64,000 nucleotides of DNA from an uncultured Sediminibacterium sp. (GTDB lineage Bacteria > Bacteroidota > Bacteroidia > Chitinophagales > Chitinophagaceae). The notes beneath the pieces were generated by a model. The model was given only the letters and a program-made list of their open reading frames with translations, did no database searches and was not told where the DNA came from. Positions 9,882 through 18,242 of the stretch are shown piece after piece. Every line of letters begins with the position of its first letter. The stretch's first letter is position 1. The DNA lies in the NCBI RefSeq assembly GCF_946481145.1, contig NZ_CAMLMJ010000009.1, positions 1-64,000 of the forward strand. Reading direction: 5' to 3'. The translations under genes and the position numbers were made by a program.

Positions 9882-10859
9882 ATGGCTAGTAATGTGACAT
9901 CTTTAGAGCCACTCGCAATTGGCATTGATATTGGCGGTACAGGTACTAAGTTTGGTATCGTAGACCGCGTTGGGAATGTTTTGTTCTCGAGTGAAATGTC
10001 TACTCGTTCACACTCCGAAGTAGAACCATTTATAGATGAATTATATACCCACCTTGCGGATCTTATTGTAAAAGCAGGTGGAATTGGAAGAATGAAAGGA
10101 ATTGGAGTTGGTGCACCAAATGGTAATTTTTATACAGGCACTATTGAATATGCACCTAATCTTCCCTGGAAGGGCATTATCCCACTGGCAAAACTGATAG
10201 AAGATAAATTCAAATTACCTGTTACCCTTACCAACGACGCCAATGCAGCTGCTATTGGTGAAATGATGTATGGTGCTGCCAAGGGTATGAATGATTTTAT
10301 CATGATTACATTGGGTACCGGTGTGGGAAGTGGCATTGTTGCCAATGGCAAACTTGTTTATGGGCACGATGGCTTTGCCGGTGAATTAGGACATACCATC
10401 ATTATTCCCGAAGGGCGATACCACGATGGTACTGGCAAAAAAGGATCACTTGAAAGTTATGCATCAGCAACCGGCGTAAGACTAACTACCATCGAAATCC
10501 TTGAAACAAGTGATCGACCAAGCTTATTACGCAGTATACCCAAAGAAGAACTTGATTCAAAAAAAGTTTATGAAGCTGCTATGCAGGGTGATGAATTAGC
10601 GAAAGAGATTTTTGAATATACTGGTAAAATCCTGGGACTCGCACTTGCCAATTTTGTGATGTTTTCGAGTCCTGAAGCCATTGTTTTATTTGGCGGACTT
10701 ACTAAAGCCGGAGATCTGATACTTAAGCCTACCCGCGAAAGCATGGAAGACAATCTAATACAGGTATTCCAGAATAAGGTGAAAATACTCGTCAGCCATC
10801 TCAAAGAATCTGATGCAGCCATTCTTGGGGCTTCAGCGCTTGTTTGGGAGAAAAATTGA
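9882..10859 (+). CDS. ROK-family glucokinase
   Basis: This 325-residue sugar kinase probably phosphorylates glucose at C6 with ATP. The phosphate-binding motif DIGGTGTK is at 16-23, the catalytic base region LTNDANAAAIGE is at about 112-123, and GTGVGSGIV and GELGHTII follow. The usual ROK zinc motif CxCGxxGC is replaced by DGTGKKGS, so all three zinc-binding cysteines are missing while the ligand-type His of GELGH is kept. It follows the hexose transporter closely on the same strand. The precise sugar (glucose, mannose or N-acetylhexosamine) is inferred from context. The gene ends five bases before a perfect 19-bp hairpin. Confidence 0.88.
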   Translation: MASNVTSLEPLAIGIDIGGTGTKFGIVDRVGNVLFSSEMSTRSHSEVEPFIDELYTHLADLIVKAGGIGRMKGIGVGAPNGNFYTGTIEYAPNLPWKGIIPLAKLIEDKFKLPVTLTNDANAAAIGEMMYGAAKGMNDFIMITLGTGVGSGIVANGKLVYGHDGFAGELGHTIIIPEGRYHDGTGKKGSLESYASATGVRLTTIEILETSDRPSLLRSIPKEELDSKKVYEAAMQGDELAKEIFEYTGKILGLALANFVMFSSPEAIVLFGGLTKAGDLILKPTRESMEDNLIQVFQNKVKILVSHLKESDAAILGASALVWEKN

Positions 10860-10864
10860 TCTTG

Positions 10865-10903
10865 AAGGAGCTATGGACTATGGTCCATAGTCCATAGCTC
10901 CTT
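10865..10903. terminator. Palindromic word-repeat hairpin, bidirectional terminator
   Basis: Two perfect 19-base arms (10865-10883 and 10885-10903) separated by one base carry the word CTATGGACTATGG and its complement, and are followed by TTTT. It lies between the convergent ends of the ROK kinase and the phosphodiester-glycosidase-like gene and could terminate both. It belongs to the GTCCATAG family described in the findings. Confidence 0.75.
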
Positions 10904-10916
10904 TTCTTACAATATT

Positions 10917-11879
10917 TTAGCGCTGTTTATTGCTGATAATAAAAACTGCGGGAACGGGTCTTTGTCCGGTTTTATCACTCGGCTTTATGGTTTCCTTTCC
11001 ATTGATCAACAGGCAACTGCTGCCTCCTCCATCAAGATTTAGAGCCTCATAGCATCCGATACTTTTAAGTAGTGCTGCTGTTTGTTTTAAACTTGCCCCT
11101 TCCGCTTTCCCTGGAAAACGACCTTCTATAGCCAAAAAAATCAGCTTCCCATCCAGGGTATACCCCATTGCAGATCTGGGATGCTTATCATCAATTGCTT
11201 TACCGGCGAATTTAATTTCCTGGTTATTGGTAATACTTATGTCACCATTTTGAACCAATACCGGTCCGCCACCAACAGCAGTTTGCATTTTCCATTTTTT
11301 AAAATCTCCCTTTTGTAACATAACTGCTGCGGATGGATCAGCAATACTGTCTTTGAATGGATTAATGACTGTTTGACTTGCATAAGCCATTGATAAGGCA
11401 GAATCAGTATAAAGCCAGGCAATATCTGCTTTTCTTTTTTTGCTGATACCTATTGCACTGCCAAATGGATGGCGATAGGTTAAGGTATCTTTTCCTTTGC
11501 CTGGGAGTGAATGTTGGTGATAGGAAATCAGTTGATTATTGCGGATAACAACATTCAGGTTACTATTGTGAACGAACTCAAAAAAGGTGGTGTTCATTAC
11601 CAGTAGCGGCTGTTTATTGCGTTCAAAATATTCAATTGGTGTGTAACGCTTACCAAGTCCGGTATCTGTGGTTAAGGAAAGTTTTTTATCGTTCAGGTCA
11701 ACGCTTACATAAAAAGCAATATTAGGTTTCCCATCTAACGAATCGGTTGTTTTATAGACATGTACAGATGAAGGCAAGGGCTGAAACAATGCATCTACAT
11801 TCGTCCATGTAACCTGTGCGAAGGAAATATTTACCATCCCGAAAAAAAACAGGAGTGCGAGTAGTGTTGTTTTAATCAT
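10917..11879 (-). CDS. Secreted phosphodiester-glycosidase-like (NAGPA/DUF2233) protein
   Basis: The start at 11879 gives 320 residues beginning MIKTTLLALLFFFGMVNISFA, a clear signal peptide. A longer reading from 11948 would run through the terminator hairpin of lipA and is rejected. The body shows the signature of the phosphodiester glycosidase family (related to the human 'uncovering enzyme'): VMNTTFFEF in the middle, TAVGGGPVLVQNGD, HPRSAMGYTLDGKLIFLAIEG, and near the end ALNLDGGGSSCLLING. It probably removes or acts on a sugar linked by a phosphodiester in the periplasm; the substrate is not known. It ends towards the ROK kinase gene across a shared hairpin. Confidence 0.85.
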   Translation of the reverse strand: MIKTTLLALLFFFGMVNISFAQVTWTNVDALFQPLPSSVHVYKTTDSLDGKPNIAFYVSVDLNDKKLSLTTDTGLGKRYTPIEYFERNKQPLLVMNTTFFEFVHNSNLNVVIRNNQLISYHQHSLPGKGKDTLTYRHPFGSAIGISKKRKADIAWLYTDSALSMAYASQTVINPFKDSIADPSAAVMLQKGDFKKWKMQTAVGGGPVLVQNGDISITNNQEIKFAGKAIDDKHPRSAMGYTLDGKLIFLAIEGRFPGKAEGASLKQTAALLKSIGCYEALNLDGGGSSCLLINGKETIKPSDKTGQRPVPAVFIISNKQR

Positions 11880-11913
11880 ATTAAATGAAAGTATCTTGAA
11901 TGCAGGTAAATAT

Positions 11914-11950
11914 AAATGCAAACGCCGGAATTTTTCCGGCGTTTGCATTT
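11914..11950 (-). terminator. Intrinsic terminator of lipA
   Basis: A perfect inverted repeat with 17-base arms (11914-11930 and 11934-11950) and a three-base loop has a GC-rich inner part (CGCCGG) and A/T-rich ends. It starts three bases after the lipA stop. Open frames that read across it on both strands are spurious. Confidence 0.85.
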
Positions 11951-11952
11951 AT

Positions 11953-12891
11953 TTATTGGGCAATCAATTGTTCTTTTTCTTCTTTCCACTTATTTATTCC
12001 CCATCCTTTTATCACGTGCTTCTCACTGTGGTAAGAGGAACGAACCAATGGACCACTTTCCACATAATCAAAACCCAACTCATAGCCAATTTCTCTTAGT
12101 TCAGCGAATTCATCAGGGTGAACAAATCTTTGTACAGCCAGATGTTTCTTGGTGGGTTGAAGGTATTGTCCAAGTGTAAGCACATCACAACCAACATTAA
12201 CCAGGTCTTTCATGCTTTGAATAACTTCTTCTTTCGTTTCACCCAACCCTAACATCATACCGGTTTTAGTGCGCATCCCGCCTTCTTTTAATAACCGGAG
12301 CACTTCAAGACTTCGATGGTATTTGGCCTGTACCCTAACCTGTTTTGTTAAGCGTTCAACGGTTTCCATATTATGGCTTACTACTTCGGGGGCAGCGTCA
12401 ATAATACGTTGTACCTGATCTGCATTTCCTTTGAAATCTGGGATTAGTGTCTCAAGTGTAGTGTCAGGATTCAGGCTTTTTACCGCCTTAATGGTATTGT
12501 ACCATATTATTGATCCGCCATCTTTCAACTCATCTCTGTCAACACTGGTTAACACCGCGTGTTTTACTTTCATAAGGTGAATTGCTTCCGCAACCCGCTG
12601 TGGTTCATCCCAATCAACTGGCTCAGGTCTACCGGTGGCTACTGCACAAAAGCCGCAGCTACGGGTACAAACATTCCCCAATATCATGAAAGTGGCCGTT
12701 CCTTCCCCCCAGCACTCGCCCATATTGGGACAGTTTCCACTTTCACAAATGGTGTGCAGTTTATGGGTATCAACTAGTCCACGTACATGTTTATAACTCT
12801 CTCCAATAGGTAATTTAACCCTAAGCCATGAGGGTTTTTGTATTTTGGAACTAACCGGATCTATTTTGGAAACAACTGGTAACTCTTGCAT
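11953..12891 (-). CDS. lipA: Lipoyl synthase
   Basis: A 312-residue radical SAM enzyme that inserts two sulfurs into octanoyl groups on lipoyl domains (pyruvate and 2-oxoglutarate dehydrogenases, glycine cleavage H protein). The auxiliary [4Fe-4S] cluster cysteines C49, C54 and C60 (CX4CX5C) and the radical SAM cysteines C75, C79 and C82 (CTRSCGFC) are visible, as is the C-terminal RSSYHSEK, whose serine binds the auxiliary cluster. Length is typical. Its partner lipB is not in the window; a dehydrogenase subunit that needs lipoylated partners lies at 35481-36470. Confidence 0.97.
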   Translation of the reverse strand: MQELPVVSKIDPVSSKIQKPSWLRVKLPIGESYKHVRGLVDTHKLHTICESGNCPNMGECWGEGTATFMILGNVCTRSCGFCAVATGRPEPVDWDEPQRVAEAIHLMKVKHAVLTSVDRDELKDGGSIIWYNTIKAVKSLNPDTTLETLIPDFKGNADQVQRIIDAAPEVVSHNMETVERLTKQVRVQAKYHRSLEVLRLLKEGGMRTKTGMMLGLGETKEEVIQSMKDLVNVGCDVLTLGQYLQPTKKHLAVQRFVHPDEFAELREIGYELGFDYVESGPLVRSSYHSEKHVIKGWGINKWKEEKEQLIAQ

Positions 12892-12970
12892 CTGACGCCT
12901 TTTTTTAGTCCTTAAACAGAAAAATCACTGGAAAAACAAAACAATAACAATCTGTTACTGTTCAAATAAA

Positions 12971-13010
12971 CTTCAGACTTACGGTCTTTCCGACTTTCGG
13001 ACTTTCAGAT
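12971..13010. repeat. GACTTTCGG word-repeat stretch
   Basis: The gap between lipA and the upstream beta-barrel-like gene contains reiterated words (CAGACTT, GGTCTTTC, CGACTTTC, GGACTTTC). It can form only weak hairpins (CCGA-CTT-TCGG). It lies 3' of the gene at 13022. The minus-strand motif TATTTTTGC next to it (13011-13019) could be a -7 element for lipA. Confidence 0.45.
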
Positions 13011-13021
13011 GCAAAAATAAG

Positions 13022-13849
13022 TCACTTTCGCTTACCAAACGTGAGGGCTACATATGCGTTGAAAAAGAGATTTTTCTCCTTATTCAGGAGTAATATGGGC
13101 ATTTTTTGGGAATAAAACTCTGCATTTAACCCTACTTCAAGCGCTGATAATACCTCATTATACCGCCCATAATCGAATCGAAGGGCCGTTCTTACATGGG
13201 CTCCCGGAACAAACTTGATTTCCCCAAAACCCTTGGTCAAAGAGCCTCTTCCCAGAATTATAGTCGGATCCAGGAACAGGTTATCATTGTTATCGTATTT
13301 AATCTGCTCTTGTTTATTGGTATTGGGATTTTGGATTTCGATATAATAGGGTTTCAATAAACCTGCAGTTAAACCTCCCCCATAGATGGCAGAAACGGCT
13401 ACTCCGTTCTTATTTCCTTTTCCGCCAATGAGTCTTTGTTGACCAAAACCTAATTTAAGGTTATAAAAATTATTCCTTTTTCCGTAAACATAGCTTGATA
13501 CAATCAGGAAGCCACCGGACGCACTAATTGTGGGAACTTTTTCTTCTTTAGGGTGTTTATGTTCCCCAAATTCCAGCCACCATAGGTTGGTTTTAGTAAC
13601 TGTTTTGTATTTACCATGTTCATAGAACATGCCCCATCCATCGGTATTGAATTTAAAACTGAATGACCCCTGCTTATTAAAAACCAGGGCTCCCTCCTCC
13701 TCTTGTTTGATCATTTGATTGATCTTTTCCTTTCTCTCGGCTTTTTTCCTGGCCTTATCTAGTTGAGCCGGTGTTTGAGATTTCTGCTGTGCGGAAACCG
13801 CCATTGACCCAAAGAGACTAACAATAATAAATAGCTTCTTCACTTCCAT
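13022..13849 (-). CDS. Exported beta-barrel-like protein of unknown function
   Basis: The 275-residue product has a signal peptide (MEVKKLFIIVSLFGSMAVSA), a charged lysine/glutamate-rich stretch (about 25-52, possibly a short coiled coil), and then many alternating strands rich in Gly, Tyr and Phe. The protein ends FNAYVALTFGKRK, with an aromatic residue near the C-terminus as in outer-membrane barrels. It is not recognised as a named family. The charged N-terminal stretch followed by a barrel suggests an outer-membrane protein with a periplasmic extension. It is divergent from the OsmC gene at 13889 across only 39 bases. Confidence 0.75.
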   Translation of the reverse strand: MEVKKLFIIVSLFGSMAVSAQQKSQTPAQLDKARKKAERKEKINQMIKQEEEGALVFNKQGSFSFKFNTDGWGMFYEHGKYKTVTKTNLWWLEFGEHKHPKEEKVPTISASGGFLIVSSYVYGKRNNFYNLKLGFGQQRLIGGKGNKNGVAVSAIYGGGLTAGLLKPYYIEIQNPNTNKQEQIKYDNNDNLFLDPTIILGRGSLTKGFGEIKFVPGAHVRTALRFDYGRYNEVLSALEVGLNAEFYSQKMPILLLNKEKNLFFNAYVALTFGKRK

Positions 13850-13888
13850 TAGATTTGTTACTTGTAAATTTATAGCAAAATTGACGCA

Positions 13889-14293
13889 ATGACTTCACAA
13901 ATTATTTATAAAGGTGAGTTACGTACAATCGCAACCCATCTTCAGAGTGGAACCAGTATTGAAACCGATGCCCCTACAGATAACCAGGGTAAGGGTGAAC
14001 GATTTTCACCTACCGACCTGGTAGCTACAGCACTAAGTGCCTGCATGGTAACTACCATGGCCATCAAAGCCCGGACAATGAATATTGATCTGGATGGCAC
14101 CCGTATTGACACCACAAAAATCATGTTAAGCGATCCTCGCAGGATCGGTAAAATCATAGCCCATGTTTATTTCCCATCTACCCTTCAATTAGACGATAAA
14201 ACCAAAGAAATCCTGGAAAGAACTGCCCGCACCTGTCCGGTTGAGAGAAGCCTTCACCCCGACCTCGAACTGGATATGGCGTTTTATTGGTAA
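13889..14293 (+). CDS. OsmC/YhfA-type thiol protein
   Basis: This 134-residue OsmC-family protein has the two conserved cysteines in LSACMVTTMAIKA (about 50) and RTCPVERS (about 115). Together with an Arg/Glu network these reduce hydroperoxides in OsmC/Ohr enzymes; members of the YhfA-like subgroup have poorly known substrates. The N-terminal strand ELRTIATHLQSGTSIETDAP and PTDLVATALSACM fit the SACOL1771/YhfA-like group rather than Ohr. It is cytoplasmic. A second, different OsmC protein is encoded at 25446-25856. The gene ends 39 bases before the convergent DUF2851 gene. Confidence 0.85.
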   Translation: MTSQIIYKGELRTIATHLQSGTSIETDAPTDNQGKGERFSPTDLVATALSACMVTTMAIKARTMNIDLDGTRIDTTKIMLSDPRRIGKIIAHVYFPSTLQLDDKTKEILERTARTCPVERSLHPDLELDMAFYW

Positions 14294-14332
14294 GCAGTTC
14301 CCACAAGTGCCTTAGTACAGCAAACAAATGAT

Positions 14333-15601
14333 TCATAGCCGAAGCAGTTTGTTGCCTATGGCACAATCAAGGCAGCGCTTATTAACACAATATTGCGTAT
14401 TCAGCTCGATCAGTGACTGCGAATCTAGTGCACATCGGTTATGGATACCTGCCGATTGCCAATACCTGGTAATCCTGTTTTGCTCAGGTTCTAAAGCATA
14501 GAGCCACTGTAAAGCCCTTTCCTTATATATCTGTTGATCAGTAGCTTGCCCATAAGTAAAGACCATAGGTATCGCTACATTAATTAACAGGTGAAGGGTC
14601 ATTTGTTGTCCGAGCCATTTCATGGATGGCGTGGTTAACTCATCAAACCTGTAATGACTTGTCCAATACTGACTAGCTTTTACGTGAAAAAGTTGCATGA
14701 GGTTGTCTGTTGAGGCTGTATCCCTCAATTTTGAAAAAATGCTTTCATGATGGTGCAATAAGGCAGCTAATTGCGATAAACGCAGTGTTGGAAACGAGGC
14801 AGGCCGCATACGTAAAAAAGCAGGTTGACCAGCAGGTGGAACTAAATGATATTTACGTTGTAAATGGAGATAGGTTCTGAATAATTGCATTGGGTATGCA
14901 TCTTTTCTTTTTTTAAGTAAAAGATGCGCTTGTCCAAAAAGCAGTGCCTCAAGTTCCTCTGCTGAATTTCTATGCCTTTGTATGATGGTATATGGGATAC
15001 TTCTGGCTAGTTGCTCAAAAAAAAATGCATTGGTTTTTGAACCGAATCCCATAGCTAGCTGTCGCCAAAATACTTCATCCCAATGATTATCTGTTTCCGT
15101 TAAGAAGTTAGTGATGAGAAGGGATTTTCTTTCCATCCTTTCTATTGCAATCCGCTCTTTCCATGCATACCAGGTTAATTCGTTAACCGCAGGTAAAAAA
15201 TGATGACAGGCTACCCTGGTGGTTATTTCCATCATTTGTTCATAACGCTCGAGTAAAGCACCTTTTACCCTTCCATCTAAAACAAGTGTTGGAATTGCCT
15301 GGCCATATTGATCCAGAACCACTATATCTGCATCCCAAACCACATGCAAAATAACCCCGCTATAATTTGGATCGTTATCGTGCTGGTGCTTATACCATTC
15401 AGATGCTTTCACATGTAATTCGATATTGCCTACCCATATGGTATTATCCAATTGAATTTTAGCAGCGGTAAAATCAGGTCCCTGGTGATGGTTAAGAAAT
15501 CCGGGATGTATAATTTTTAAACTCCCTCCGGAAACAAGCTGCAGGTGGTTTTTGTTATAATGTTGGTGTTGCCAGATAAACTGCAATAAACGTTCATTCA
15601 T
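14333..15601 (-). CDS. DUF2851 family protein
   Basis: A 422-residue protein matching the Bacteroidota/Chlorobi DUF2851 family: the N-terminal WQHQHYNKNHL and the region VSGGSLKIIHPGFLNHHQGP followed by GNIELHVKASEWYKH are its hallmarks. The strand pattern with GPDF, NIELHV and VVWDAD recalls nuclease-like folds, but no function has been established. The last residues contain a cysteine cluster (CVNKRCLDCAIGNKLL), which could bind a metal. It is the last gene of a minus-strand run and begins 65 bases after the maf stop. Confidence 0.85.
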   Translation of the reverse strand: MNERLLQFIWQHQHYNKNHLQLVSGGSLKIIHPGFLNHHQGPDFTAAKIQLDNTIWVGNIELHVKASEWYKHQHDNDPNYSGVILHVVWDADIVVLDQYGQAIPTLVLDGRVKGALLERYEQMMEITTRVACHHFLPAVNELTWYAWKERIAIERMERKSLLITNFLTETDNHWDEVFWRQLAMGFGSKTNAFFFEQLARSIPYTIIQRHRNSAEELEALLFGQAHLLLKKRKDAYPMQLFRTYLHLQRKYHLVPPAGQPAFLRMRPASFPTLRLSQLAALLHHHESIFSKLRDTASTDNLMQLFHVKASQYWTSHYRFDELTTPSMKWLGQQMTLHLLINVAIPMVFTYGQATDQQIYKERALQWLYALEPEQNRITRYWQSAGIHNRCALDSQSLIELNTQYCVNKRCLDCAIGNKLLRL

Positions 15602-15666
15602 ATTCCAATAGTTTTACAGCAAACTACTGGCAAATGGATTGCGGGATATACCTGATTATTTGTTGA

Positions 15667-16248
15667 CTATAATTCTTGCAAGGCTTTAACCACCCTGCTT
15701 ACCGGCAAGCCCATTACATTGTAAAAATCACCGTTGATAGATTGAATACCAATTACTCCAATCCATTCCTGTATTGCATAAGCCCCGGCTTTATCATAGG
15801 GTTGGTATTTATCTACATAAAAAGCAATCTGATCTTCTGTCAAAGTGTTAAAACTTACCGAAGTAATATCAGCAAAAGCTATTTCTGATTTACCTGAAAG
15901 TATCACAACGCCTGTTATTACACGATGTGTCTGACCGGATAATTTTTTCAATGTTTCTAAGGCCTGATCTCTGTCTGCAGGCTTACCAATGATTTCATTA
16001 TTTAAAACAACTATTGTATCAGCAGCTAAAATGGTACGATCTGCATATTCACCATGGTAGGCTTCCTGTAAATGTTTACGAACAGTCAATGCTTTTTCCC
16101 TGGCAATAAAAACCGGCACTTCTTCTATTTCAAGAGATTCCGGGAAGGATTCATCTGTTGACTTAACGACCACTTCAAAAGGAACTTCAGCCCACTCCAA
16201 TAGCATTTTTCTACGCGGAGATTGTGAAGCCAGGATGATTGATTTCAT
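15667..16248 (-). CDS. maf: Maf-family nucleoside triphosphate pyrophosphatase
   Basis: The start at 16248 gives 193 residues beginning MKSIILASQSPRRKMLLEW, the canonical Maf N-terminus with SQSPRR. The frame is open to 16293, but the extra codons (MVHGPWTMDYK...) are the GTCCATGG repeat and are rejected. AADTIV (about 70) holds the catalytic Asp, and KLSGQTHRVITGV is the conserved helix-strand pair. Maf proteins hydrolyse non-canonical or UTP/dTTP nucleotides to monophosphates. The gene is co-directional with ubiA upstream and DUF2851 downstream. Confidence 0.93.
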   Translation of the reverse strand: MKSIILASQSPRRKMLLEWAEVPFEVVVKSTDESFPESLEIEEVPVFIAREKALTVRKHLQEAYHGEYADRTILAADTIVVLNNEIIGKPADRDQALETLKKLSGQTHRVITGVVILSGKSEIAFADITSVSFNTLTEDQIAFYVDKYQPYDKAGAYAIQEWIGVIGIQSINGDFYNVMGLPVSRVVKALQEL

Positions 16249-16264
16249 GTTGATCTCTATTTTG

Positions 16265-16318
16265 TAGTCCATAGTCCATGGACCATGGACCATGGTCTAT
16301 GGACTATCAACTATGGAC
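16265..16318. repeat. GTCCATGG word-repeat palindrome
   Basis: The gap between ubiA (stop at 16319) and maf carries the words TAGTCCATAG, TCCATGG, ACCATGG, ACCATGG, CTATGGACTA and ACTATGGACT. The outer words (16265-16274 and 16297-16306) pair perfectly and the inner ones pair with two mismatches. It is probably a terminator for ubiA, and it abuts the ubiA stop codon. Confidence 0.7.
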
Positions 16319-17251
16319 TCATTGATAAATCCGGAAAAACACCATCGATAATATTCCTGTAAGCATTACAAGTTTTATCATGGTGCTAAGCTTATGAAAA
16401 TCTGCAGGTGTTGTTGCTTTGAACAACCTGACCAATATCCAGATTAGTGGGGTAATGATTGCCAGTAAACAATAAAGTGCGCTATGCCACCAACCCAGGG
16501 GTAAAACATACAATTGCAGTATGATTAATACAGCTATTAATACGACGAGCCAGATTGCCACAAAAATCTTAGCAGCCTGCACTCCCCAAACGATGGGTAA
16601 AGTTTTGCAACCATATTTTCTGTCGCCCTCCATATCTTCTACATCTTTCACCACTTCCCTAACCAATGAAATGATGAATGCGAATGATGCATATAAAATG
16701 GTTAACCTGAAAAACCGGATTTCATTATGTCCAACAGACATGAGCGACTTAATCTGTAGCGGTTGTTTGGCTAAAAAAAGAATTAGTATTACCCAGGCTG
16801 TCAATAAGGAAATCACAATATTTCCTATAAGTAATTGTTTTTTAAAATTGGTAGAATAAAACCACAGCAATACAACGCTTCCAATATTTGCAAGAACAAG
16901 ATGCCAGTATAAAGAAACCGGCAAGGCCATTACCGTAAAAAACAATCCGAGTAAGCTTAATAGCATGTGCCAGAAAATTACCCATCTGCGGTTGATGACT
17001 ACATTTACCACCACTTTATCAGGTTTGTTTACCTGATCGATATTAAGGTCGAAATAATCGTTGATGATGTTTCCCGCAGCAGCAATGAGCACGGATGCGA
17101 TAACGATATAAGAAAATTGGAATAGATACACTCCTTCTGCTTCACCATAGATACGTGCATAGATACAGTACTCAAACAATATTTGTGTGAGCATGATAAA
17201 TAACAAGTTGGGCCACCGCACCAACTGAAAAAAAGCAGTGAGTAATTTCAA
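16319..17251 (-). CDS. UbiA-family prenyltransferase
   Basis: A 310-residue membrane protein with about nine helices. The first Asp-rich motif NDYFDLNIDQ (about 64-73) and the second DVEDMEGDRKYG (about 207-218) bind Mg2+ and the prenyl diphosphate. Bacteroidota members of this size, with HMLLSLLGLFF after the first motif, are usually called geranylgeranylglycerol-phosphate geranylgeranyltransferase-like, but an aromatic acceptor cannot be excluded. No menaquinone genes are near. It lies between kdsC and maf on the same strand. Confidence 0.88.
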   Translation of the reverse strand: MKLLTAFFQLVRWPNLLFIMLTQILFEYCIYARIYGEAEGVYLFQFSYIVIASVLIAAAGNIINDYFDLNIDQVNKPDKVVVNVVINRRWVIFWHMLLSLLGLFFTVMALPVSLYWHLVLANIGSVVLLWFYSTNFKKQLLIGNIVISLLTAWVILILFLAKQPLQIKSLMSVGHNEIRFFRLTILYASFAFIISLVREVVKDVEDMEGDRKYGCKTLPIVWGVQAAKIFVAIWLVVLIAVLIILQLYVLPLGWWHSALYCLLAIITPLIWILVRLFKATTPADFHKLSTMIKLVMLTGILSMVFFRIYQ

Positions 17252-17309
17252 TAATAAAATTTATAGCACAAGATAAGTAAAGCGTAGAATGCGACACATC
17301 AACAAAACA

Positions 17310-17825
17310 TTATTTAGCTCGGACCGATGTGTCTTCGTTCCAATCACCACGAAGTTTCATCACTTTTTCAATCACATCCCTTACACAACCTTCTCCTCCT
17401 TTTAAATGAGATATATAAATGGCTTTGTCCTTTATTTCCTGAACTGCATCTGATGGGCAGCAGGGAAGTCCAGCAATTTGAATTACATCAAGATCAGGTA
17501 TATCATCACCCATAAAAAGAATCTCCCCGGCCCCAACACTTTCCTTTTGCATATACTCCTGCAAAACTGCTCTTTTTTGGTGGGTTTTCATCCAAACTTC
17601 TGTTACTCCCAGTTTCTTCAACCTATCTTTTACTTCAGGAGAATCGCCGCCAGAAATTACCAATACACGGTACCCTTTTTTTATGGCCAGTTGCAAAGCA
17701 TAACCATCTTTAATATTCATTCGCCTGGCCATTACTCCGTCAGGAAGCACCAATAAAGTACCATCGGTCATTACACCGTCTACGTCGAATACAAAAGTGG
17801 TTATATGGCGAAATGCTTCTAACAT
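17310..17825 (-). CDS. kdsC: KDO-8-phosphate phosphatase (HAD family, KdsC-like)
   Basis: This 171-residue HAD phosphatase of the small, capless C0 type has motif I FDVDGVMTDG (nucleophile D13, acid D15), motif II VISGG, a conserved lysine in KTHQKR, and motif IV MGDDIPDLDV. The size and TDG motif fit KdsC, which dephosphorylates 3-deoxy-D-manno-octulosonate-8-phosphate for lipopolysaccharide core synthesis. No other kds gene is in the window, so the specificity rests on family resemblance. The iscX gene ends 12 bases upstream on the same strand. Confidence 0.88.
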   Translation of the reverse strand: MLEAFRHITTFVFDVDGVMTDGTLLVLPDGVMARRMNIKDGYALQLAIKKGYRVLVISGGDSPEVKDRLKKLGVTEVWMKTHQKRAVLQEYMQKESVGAGEILFMGDDIPDLDVIQIAGLPCCPSDAVQEIKDKAIYISHLKGGEGCVRDVIEKVMKLRGDWNEDTSVRAK

Positions 17826-17836
17826 AGCAGATCTGG

Positions 17837-18076
17837 TTATTTTTGGTTATCTCTCCACTCATATACCCAGGCACTCTGGATCATTTCAAGATGACCTTCA
17901 TTACTCTCTTCCCGCTTGCCAGCAAAATTGGGGATTTCAAGTATCCATTCCAGTAAATCAGTAAATCGAATACGGTATATCTTACTTTCATTAAACTCAT
18001 CCCCAAAACGCTCATAGAGCTTCATAGCGATGTCTTCATGATCTGCCCAGTGAATGGGAGGTTCGAAATGGTTCAT
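17837..18076 (-). CDS. iscX: Fe-S assembly protein IscX
   Basis: A 79-residue acidic protein matching IscX (YfhJ): IHWADHEDIAMKLYERFGD and KIYRIRFTDLLEWILEIPNF are the two conserved blocks, the second ending in the family's 'L..WI..LP.F' pattern. IscX is thought to regulate iron delivery or cysteine desulfurase in iron-sulfur assembly. A ferredoxin of the ISC type is encoded just upstream on the same strand, as in isc operons of proteobacteria, although iscS and iscU are absent here. It is slightly longer than the 66-residue E. coli protein. Confidence 0.9.
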   Translation of the reverse strand: MNHFEPPIHWADHEDIAMKLYERFGDEFNESKIYRIRFTDLLEWILEIPNFAGKREESNEGHLEMIQSAWVYEWRDNQK

Positions 18077-18080
18077 ATAT

Positions 18081-18240
18081 TAATTTGAAAATTTGAAAAT
18101 TTGGAAATTTGAAAATTTGGAAATTTGAAAATTTGGAAATGATGAAGACTTATACTAAAGAATTATTTCCAGTTTAATAGTGCTTTTAAAAATCCAAGAC
18201 CCCTCATTTTCAAATTTTCAAATTTCCAAATTTCCAAATT
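18081..18240. repeat. AAATTTGGAAATTTG tandem array with inverted counterpart
   Basis: Between iscX and the ferredoxin gene, seven-to-eight-base words (AATTTGAAA, ATTTGGAA) are reiterated at 18081-18139. The inverse words (TTTCAAATT, TTTCCAAAT) follow at 18207-18240. The arms can form a roughly 34-bp stem around a 67-base loop. It lies 3' of the ferredoxin gene and may act as a terminator or mRNA-stabilising structure. Confidence 0.75.
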
Positions 18241-18242
18241 AT

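Noticed and set aside
11880..11948. N-terminal extension of the phosphodiester-glycosidase-like gene
   Set aside because: It includes the terminator; a clear signal peptide starts at 11879.
11896..12179. Two plus-strand frames beginning near 11900
   Set aside because: They read through the lipA terminator hairpin and into antisense of lipA; no motif supports them.
16249..16293. N-terminal extension of Maf (MVHGPWTMDY...)
   Set aside because: The extension is the GTCCATGG repeat read as codons; the canonical Maf start follows it.
18081..18240. CRISPR array
   Set aside because: The repeats are 7-9 bases, contiguous and without unique spacers, and no cas gene is present; it is a word array with an inverted partner.
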